Origin: Aphrophora alni
Taxonomy: Eukaryota; Arthropoda; Insecta; Hemiptera; Aphrophoridae
DNA length: 64,000 nt
Reading direction: 5' to 3'
Assembly: GCA_963513935.1 (NCBI GenBank)
Contig: OY740767.1
Coordinates: forward strand, 82,200,060 to 82,264,059
The position numbers and the translations under genes are program-made. This document shows positions 57,955 to 64,000 of the stretch, one piece after another. The notes below the pieces were generated by a model, which saw only the letters and a program-made list of their open reading frames with translations, did no database searches and was not told where the DNA came from. Each line of letters begins with the position of its first letter. Positions within the stretch are counted from its first letter, which is position 1.

Positions 57955-60915
57955 GTGGGACACGCCATATCAGCGCTAACCATTTCCCCTCAAAATGCTT
58001 TATGTCCTGGATGGACACCGTTCAATCAGGCCATTAGTACATCGGTCCTGTCGGTTACAAATGTAGCATTCTGTCCTATGGTACCGGCACCTCCCACAAA
58101 TCAAGATTGTGTTTATTCTGCCATGAAAAACTTTTTGAACTTAAACGAACAGCTAAACCAGGAATCTCAAGTTTTGTCTTGTGACATGGCCATATATTTA
58201 ATAGCTAAGAAGACTCAAATGCAATGCAATGAGTTTGACAGCCTAATTTTGAGGATAGGGTCATTCCATCTAGCCAAAAATTGGTTATCTATAATCGGTA
58301 CATACGTAAGTGGCAGTGGTATATCAGACATATTTGTGGAGACAGGATTGTATGGCGAAAATACCACACAAGCTTTATTTAGAGGTACGCAATACAATAG
58401 AGGTGTGAGAGCCCATAAAATAATGTATGAAGCACTAAGGAGGATGCAGTTGTCATTATTCTTAAATGAAATGCAAGAGGAACCAACATATACACGATCA
58501 ATAGAATTGATACTACAGCTTCAAGAATCATTGATGAATAAAAGTGAAGACACTGGTGCCTTATTCGATTTGTTGTTTGAACAAAGTGATGAACTGCATG
58601 GGAAATTTAAAAGTTTCTTGGACGAAAAGTGCAGAACAAACGACACTTTTAAATTTTGGAATCACTACTGTTACTTGGTGGAAATATTATTGAACTGCAT
58701 ACGTGCTGAACGAGATGGACTTTGGGACTTGCACTTGGTAACAGTGTCAGCCATGCTTCCGTACTTCTTCGTGTACAACCACATTAACTACGTCCGAGGG
58801 TGTGTGCTTTACGTTGAGGACATGAAAAGGCTACCTCAAAAAGTGAAAACCGCATTTAACCAAGGTCACTTCTCGGTAAAGAGAAGACCAGGTAAATTCA
58901 ACAATGTGGCCACTGACCATGCGTTGGAACAGACACTCATAAGATCTTCAAAAGTTGTTGGAGGCGTTATCGGTATTACAGCAAATTATAATGCCTTCCA
59001 AAAATGGCTGATTTTGTATCCAAATAAAGCTTCTATATCTGATATGCTATTCGCCTTCTGTGGAGCAATTATGGATCCTACAGGGGACGGAGAAGACTAT
59101 AGTCATTCCGAATGGGGCGCAAATAGGCTGGAAAGGGACGAAAAGGATGTTGGGAAATTGGTTTCGTTCATGAGAGATCATGATGACCCTTTTCAAAATT
59201 CGGTTGGTCAAGGACTTCGAAATATTGTTAGTGGGCTTGTGGCAGATGAGAAAGTCTCAGAATTTCTCTTAACAGTTGAAGAAAAAGGTCAGAACCTATG
59301 TAGGGAGTTCATTACAGAACGGCTAGTTCAGCATAAGAAGGGAATATTTTTCCCCATTAAACGCATCACAGTTAACTCATTTTCAACCATGAGTACTCCC
59401 AAGAAACTTCCACATCTAAAGTCACAAATAACTGTGAAACACAACGACTTGACTTACATTTTTTTCTTAGCTGCTCAGCGCTCGTATAGCATAGAAAACC
59501 TCGTTCAACACGAATTATTAGAGTATCCTCCAGCCCTGGCAACATCTGACCAACTCTTAAGGAAACCGACAAAATCACTGTTGGTGAATGAAATCGTGGT
59601 TGACACTAAGTGTGTGGTTTCTGATAATCTGCCTGAATCCTCCTCCAAACAAATACACGTAATTGATGGAATGGCATTACTCCAATCAACTCCTGTTACA
59701 GTGCTTAATAGCTTTGACATAATACAAGATTTAGGAGAGTTCATGTTAAAACGAATTTGCAAAGTGTTGAAGGGAGAAGGAGTCATTCAAGTGGACTTGG
59801 TGTTTGACATTTATGACAAGCCTTCAACAAAGCTATGTGAACAGGAAAGGAGAAAAGGTGGAAAGGAACCACTTCGTTATTCCATCCAAGGAATTCATAC
59901 AAAAGTTCCAAAACAGTGGCAAAGGTTTTTGTGCGTCCCCGAGAACAAACGCCAATTAATTATTATCATTGCATCGTACCTCTTAGATAGAGTTGTAGTA
60001 CCTAAAGGCAAACTATTTACTATCTCTGGTGGTTCTGTCGACGGTGAAATTAGTATGCAGAAGGGCTTTGATGGTGAAATTTATGAAGTGCTGAAACTGA
60101 AATGTAACCACGTTGAAGCTGATACAAGACTTCTTTTTAACGCCAAAGAAGCGTTACTTGTCCACGACACAGCAGCAGTTGTAATCGTACACAGTCCTGA
60201 TACTGATGTGTTTGTTTTGGGCATACGGTTTTGGGAAGAATTTTGCGACATAAAATGTTTGGCTTTATGGATTAAAACTGGAACTTCTGCCAAACAAAAG
60301 TACCTAGGCTGCCACATTGCCTCTGAAGCATACGGTTATCATCTGAGTAGTGTTCTACCTGCCATTCACGCATTTTCTGGTTGTGATACAACTAGCAAAG
60401 TAGGAACCAAGAAAGCAGCATTGAAAGAGGCAAAACACGAGGAAAATAGGGATTTGTTAGAGAAATTAGGGAAAATTGAGTTGACTGATGAAGATTATGT
60501 TAAATATGAAGCATTATATCTAAGGATTATAAAGAAAAAAGGATTAACCTGTAACGAGAGTAGATTCAAAATTATATCAACTCATCCAGCATCGTTAAGA
60601 AACATTGCATCCCTTCCAGCAACAAGCGATAGCGTGAAACTCCATGTTCTTCGCAGTTGGGCTCAAGTTCATGTGTGGAATAGTGCGTTACAAGCTAACA
60701 TCACCCAACTCAGTATTACAAACTATGGGTTTTATGAAGACTGTTCTGGACTCATTCGCCCTGTGTTGATGACCAAACCGTCTTTGCCAGAAGACCTGCT
60801 ACCACCGTGTAAATGTAAAAAATGCAACAAATCTTGCCCTTGCTACATGAGAGAAGTGCCTTGCTGTGGATACTGCAACTGCATTGAAAATAATTGTAAA
60901 AACCAGTACAATTAA
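57955..60915 (+). CDS. Academ-like transposase core with XPG-like nuclease and Cys-rich tail
   Basis: The frame is open from directly after the TAA at 57849; 57955 is only a GTG within it, so this is the continuation of the upstream part. Numbered from 57955: LSCDMAIYLIAKK (74-86) with a candidate catalytic Asp77 and RIGSFHLAKNW (100-110); TDHALEQT (320-327) and GGVIGI (336-341), recurrent motifs of this protein type as I recall them. Then an XPG/FEN-like nuclease: VIDGMALL (569-576), VDLVFDIYDKPSTK (613-626), EADTRLLF (721-728), HSPDTDVFVLG (746-756) and SGCDTTSKVGTKKAAL (808-823), the helix-hairpin-helix-like step. The tail 952-982 has about 12 Cys in a TSO1/CXC-like cluster (CKCKKC, CPCY, CCGYCNC). 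Ends TAA 60913-60915. Transposition function is inferred. Confidence 0.85.
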   Translation: MGHAISALTISPQNALCPGWTPFNQAISTSVLSVTNVAFCPMVPAPPTNQDCVYSAMKNFLNLNEQLNQESQVLSCDMAIYLIAKKTQMQCNEFDSLILRIGSFHLAKNWLSIIGTYVSGSGISDIFVETGLYGENTTQALFRGTQYNRGVRAHKIMYEALRRMQLSLFLNEMQEEPTYTRSIELILQLQESLMNKSEDTGALFDLLFEQSDELHGKFKSFLDEKCRTNDTFKFWNHYCYLVEILLNCIRAERDGLWDLHLVTVSAMLPYFFVYNHINYVRGCVLYVEDMKRLPQKVKTAFNQGHFSVKRRPGKFNNVATDHALEQTLIRSSKVVGGVIGITANYNAFQKWLILYPNKASISDMLFAFCGAIMDPTGDGEDYSHSEWGANRLERDEKDVGKLVSFMRDHDDPFQNSVGQGLRNIVSGLVADEKVSEFLLTVEEKGQNLCREFITERLVQHKKGIFFPIKRITVNSFSTMSTPKKLPHLKSQITVKHNDLTYIFFLAAQRSYSIENLVQHELLEYPPALATSDQLLRKPTKSLLVNEIVVDTKCVVSDNLPESSSKQIHVIDGMALLQSTPVTVLNSFDIIQDLGEFMLKRICKVLKGEGVIQVDLVFDIYDKPSTKLCEQERRKGGKEPLRYSIQGIHTKVPKQWQRFLCVPENKRQLIIIIASYLLDRVVVPKGKLFTISGGSVDGEISMQKGFDGEIYEVLKLKCNHVEADTRLLFNAKEALLVHDTAAVVIVHSPDTDVFVLGIRFWEEFCDIKCLALWIKTGTSAKQKYLGCHIASEAYGYHLSSVLPAIHAFSGCDTTSKVGTKKAALKEAKHEENRDLLEKLGKIELTDEDYVKYEALYLRIIKKKGLTCNESRFKIISTHPASLRNIASLPATSDSVKLHVLRSWAQVHVWNSALQANITQLSITNYGFYEDCSGLIRPVLMTKPSLPEDLLPPCKCKKCNKSCPCYMREVPCCGYCNCIENNCKNQYN

Positions 60916-61521
60916 ATAGATCTGTCATAGTCAATACGCTGGGAGAGTAAACAACAAAACATTTGCCATGTAAGTAGTTTTTGTTATTTTCAAATTAAAT
61001 GTTAATTATTTCTTCATTCTTATTGGTAATAACTTACATAATTGTTTTTTTCATTACTAGTGTGGTCAGAAAATAAAACTTGAACTATAAATCGTCTGCT
61101 AATTTGATTATAATGCAGAAGGCTCTTTGGTAACAATATACTAATTATAATCAAGTACTTACAATTTAAATAATTTTAAACTGTCAAAAAGTACGCTTAA
61201 ATACTAAAACATATTTTCAATCTTTAACGATATATCATGCCACGTAGTTAGTTCATTATTGCGCTTTTTCAGATTTTTTGGGTAGTCGGGAACATAGCCC
61301 TGTGGATACAATACTAGCCTAGCATGTAGTCTTACAAAGATGCCACGTATTCCGGCGTCGCATTATGACTGTCTACATCATATTTTGTCAGCTTTTCAAC
61401 AATTTAATGTCTTTATGTAAGTTTACTGATGTATAAAATGTTTAATTATACTACATATTGAGCAATAATGTTGTCTATTTCGTATAACAGTGTTTTTATA
61501 ATGTAAAAATAATTTTTATTT
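60916..61521 (+). other. 3' trailer of the Academ-like element
   Basis: Non-coding. A consensus AATAAA at 61072-61077, 157 bp after the stop, is the likely poly(A) signal. A GC-richer patch at 61260-61390 has no recognised content. Confidence 0.55.
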
Positions 61522-61880
61522 TACAAACATTGTTTATTTACCATAACAAAAATGAAAATATTTTCAAATAATTGTTAAAATAAATTTATCTCGAAAACTA
61601 ATAAAAATAAAAGAAATATGTTAATAACATTTCTTTTAGGTGACATTATTGCCTACAAATTAAAAAAAAAATCATTGACTTACGTTCAATAACAAGGGAG
61701 TTATAAGCGGTTTGCCGATATTCGTTTTTTGCAACTTTGCGCCCCCACCCCCAAGTTGTCGACCACCCTCGGAGGCGACGACATGGGTTTTTACACTCAC
61801 CTAGGTCCCCATTACCAAAATCAAAAGTCAAATTCTCTGACTCTTTTCATGCATACTCAACTGCACCTAGCACCTCGCCT
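61522..61880 (-). repeat. Right terminal inverted repeat of the Academ-like element
   Basis: The inverted copy of 55811-56163. It ends GCACCTAGCACCTCGCCT against the AGTAC flank, and differs from the left copy by scattered substitutions and short indels. Confidence 0.88.
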
Positions 61881-61885
61881 AGTAC

Positions 61886-64000
61886 ATTCATCTGTGTGTT
61901 CCATATGGTTTTCATTAAGTTTGATTATATAATATGTGAGTAAAGTGAGGATAGATTTAGCGCAGTAGTTGAGGGGGGGGGGAGTTCTATTAATACCCCT
62001 CGCAGCTGTGCTTTCCCAACTCACCCCTTACTTCGCGCATGCTCATGTTCCCTTTATGTCAGTTGTCTGTACTCGGTAGCAGTCAAAACAGTGTGCACGA
62101 GATAATGTGAGTATAACATTTTTTTTGTTTATCTACCTTATTGTGTTAATGATAAAATGTTACTATGTTCAATATATCAAAAGTCACACAAAGTAAGGTT
62201 ATCAATAGATACTTATGCGTACTAGTTTAGGAACTTTAAAGTAAACAATATGTTCAATATATCAAAAGTCACACAAAGTAAGGTTATCAATAGATACCTA
62301 TGCGTTTTAGGATATCTACTAGTTTAGGAACTTTAAAGTAAACAATATGTTCAATTTGAATACAGACGCATTAATAGAAGCTACTATTATACTATAATTA
62401 TTTTAGTAGCCTATAATTCAATCAAAATATACTCATGTACTTACGTACCTTATAACTTATTTTTACCATATTGATAGATGTTTCCGCCTAAATCAACACT
62501 GTTTCCACTAAATCTACATTTATCACACACATTGAAAACATATTGTTATATTACTATTGTATTGATCAATATTATAGACTATTAAGTTAAAATAATGTTC
62601 AGAGTTTCAGAAAAAATCAATTTCAGCTTAAATTTGTCTCTAGGTAGAAGATTTACTAACCTCAAAAAACGTTGTTCAATGACAGTTTATACATTATAAG
62701 CTGTTCGCTATAGGTTGGACAATCCTAACCTCAAATATCTCGAGAGGGCGAGAGGACATAGTGTAAATTAGAACTGAAGGTCGAAACACTTTGGAATAAT
62801 AGTTCTTTATTGCTAGATAATAATTATATTCGTTGTTCTGCGTTTGCTCAAGATTTGTGTTAAAAAACTAATCGAGATGGTTGCATTACTATAGTTTGTA
62901 GCCTAGTATCGATCCATACTTTTGCGCTAGTATCAAATATTGTCTAAAGTAATTGCCTCGGGAAGTTAATTGAGCAGGTAATGGAGTAATTTGGTTGAAT
63001 TGGTGTAGTATTTTATGCTATAGTAAATAACTTGTCTGTTTAAAACGTATTACACTCATTGAAACAACAAAAAAAAAAACTGTTTTACCGCTTCCATAGA
63101 CAATTTAGGAAAACATGATTCCTTTTGTTTTTAATATGGAAAACATGATTTTTTTTTTATTAAAAAAGTGAACTATTTATTTGAAAATACATGTTTTGTG
63201 TTTCCATGACTAGGATTTTATCAATTTGTAATTTTGGAATTACACTCACAAACATTTATTTAATAGTTATAATTTAATAATTATCACTTGGAATATTGTG
63301 CTGTAAAACAAAAATAACTCTGTCGAACTAAAACAAAAATATAGAGGGAGATTATATATTATTTATTTTTTGAAAAAAACAATAGTTTTTAGGATTTTCT
63401 TCATAATAGGAGAGAGGATTAGTAAACGACAATGTTATTATTGTGAAGAAATTAGGTCAGTCCTATTTTATACTTAACCTCACCTCGAGAGGGAGAAAGA
63501 ACAAAATATTAGCTAGATCATAGGTCTGCTTTTATTGGTATGTAATTTTTAAAATATGTTTTTCTCAAGAATCCTGTTAGTTGAGCTATAAACGCTAATT
63601 CCTATTTTATGATTAGTTACTGATTTTGAAGATGCTTTTTTTCTTTTCTTTTCTTTTTTTTCCTTTCTTTTTTTTCTTCTTTTTTTCAAGATGAACATAA
63701 TGGGTTGAGATATTTTTAATCGAAAGTTTTGATATAGATAATGAAAACTTTCGGTTTTTGTTTTCATTTCGAGAAGTATTTAAATTAATTCAAACGCATG
63801 TCCAAACACGTTATAAAAACTACCAAATGTAAATTATACCTATGAAGTTATAAGGATGTGCTTACATATTTTAAAATTCCTCTTTTTCGTGAACATTTAT
63901 GAAAAAATTTAAGCACGATTAATAATTGAGATCAAAGACTATCGAATGAACACCGATCAAAATGATGGTAATTTTAACTTCTTATTTTGTAAATATGTGA
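61886..64000. other. AT-rich flank with a promoter-like patch near 61990-62107
   Basis: A G9 run (61974-61982) is followed by about 120 bp of GC-richer sequence with GCGCATGCTCATG, then TCAGTTGTCTGTACTCGGTA, ending at a donor-like AAT|GTGAGTAT near 62107. This could be a promoter with a non-coding first exon of a gene running off the window to the right; no coding supports it. From 62350 to the end nothing is recognised, apart from a pyrimidine-rich tract at about 63636-63690. Confidence 0.35.
62164..62345. repeat. Short tandem duplication (85-bp unit)
   Basis: Two direct copies start TATGTTCAATATATCAAAAG at 62164 and 62249, with a truncated third start at 62346. The second copy carries about 12 extra bases (around TTTTAGGATATC). 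Non-coding. Confidence 0.9.

Larger units (their letters stand above)
55811..61880 (+). mobile_element. Academ-like DNA transposon, nearly intact, ~350-bp terminal inverted repeats
   Basis: A 6,070-bp element with termini AGGCG ... CGCCT flanked by the direct repeat AGTAC (55806-55810 and 61881-61885). The inverted repeats (55811-56163 and 61522-61880) match closely over about 350 bp; the right copy has a five-base GAGGT-type difference near its tip. The + strand codes one frame of about 1,450 codons (56551-60915) interrupted by one stop. A cysteine-module region, RNase-H-type transposase core, XPG-like nuclease and C-terminal cysteine cluster in one protein fit Academ transposons, known to carry an XPG nuclease. 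The superfamily name is from recall of architecture, not a search. The exact duplication length (4, 5 or 6 bp) is ambiguous because of shared bases. Confidence 0.82.

Overview
This is a eukaryotic window: very AT-rich (mostly about 70% A+T or more by eye), intron-bearing and crowded with dead transposons. There is no operon structure and nothing prokaryotic. The transposon mix (hAT, piggyBac-like, mariner, pogo-like, jockey-like LINE, Penelope-like, Academ-like) and the short spliced genes point to an arthropod, most likely an insect. The species cannot be fixed from the sequence.

Two host genes are supported, both on the + strand and both by exons whose splice phases agree. (1) The 3' part of a gene ends in a C4 zinc ribbon. 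It has a long low-complexity exon at 14859-15740 and a terminal exon at 22544-22736, and its start was not found. (2) A three-exon gene (46952-47008, 50453-50501, 54069-54250) reads as a 95-residue protein. Almost all of its last exon is an Orange domain, the domain that follows bHLH in Hairy/E(spl) repressors, but no bHLH is seen.

Region by region: 1-2.3 kb unresolved; 2.3-7.7 kb a decayed hAT element split by a TTAA-flanked piggyBac-like insert; 7.7-14.8 kb mostly non-coding, with a poly(A)-tailed retroposed scrap and a distant inverted-repeat pair; 14.9-22.7 kb the zinc-ribbon gene, whose 6.8-kb intron holds a tandem duplication and two LINE reverse-transcriptase fossils on opposite strands; 23.4-24.2 kb a palindrome-rich TTAA element; 25.6-27.6 kb two TA-flanked elements, the second carrying twelve copies of a 78-bp GC-rich unit; 28.2-34.9 kb a Penelope-like remnant and two arrays of about 330-bp modules ending in piggyBac-like termini; 35.0-35.9 kb two foldback structures; 39.8-42.6 kb two hAT relics, a pseudo-tRNA nearby; 45.5-46.5 kb a mariner relic; 47-55.4 kb the Orange-domain gene.

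The most notable item is at 55811-61880. It is a nearly intact 6.07-kb DNA transposon with inverted repeats of about 350 bp and one coding frame of about 1,450 codons, broken by a single stop. It joins paired Cys/His modules, a transposase-like core, an XPG/FEN-like nuclease and a C-terminal cysteine cluster, an arrangement that fits Academ-type transposons. From 61.9 kb to the end is mostly AT-rich non-coding DNA with a short tandem duplication and one promoter-like GC-richer patch.
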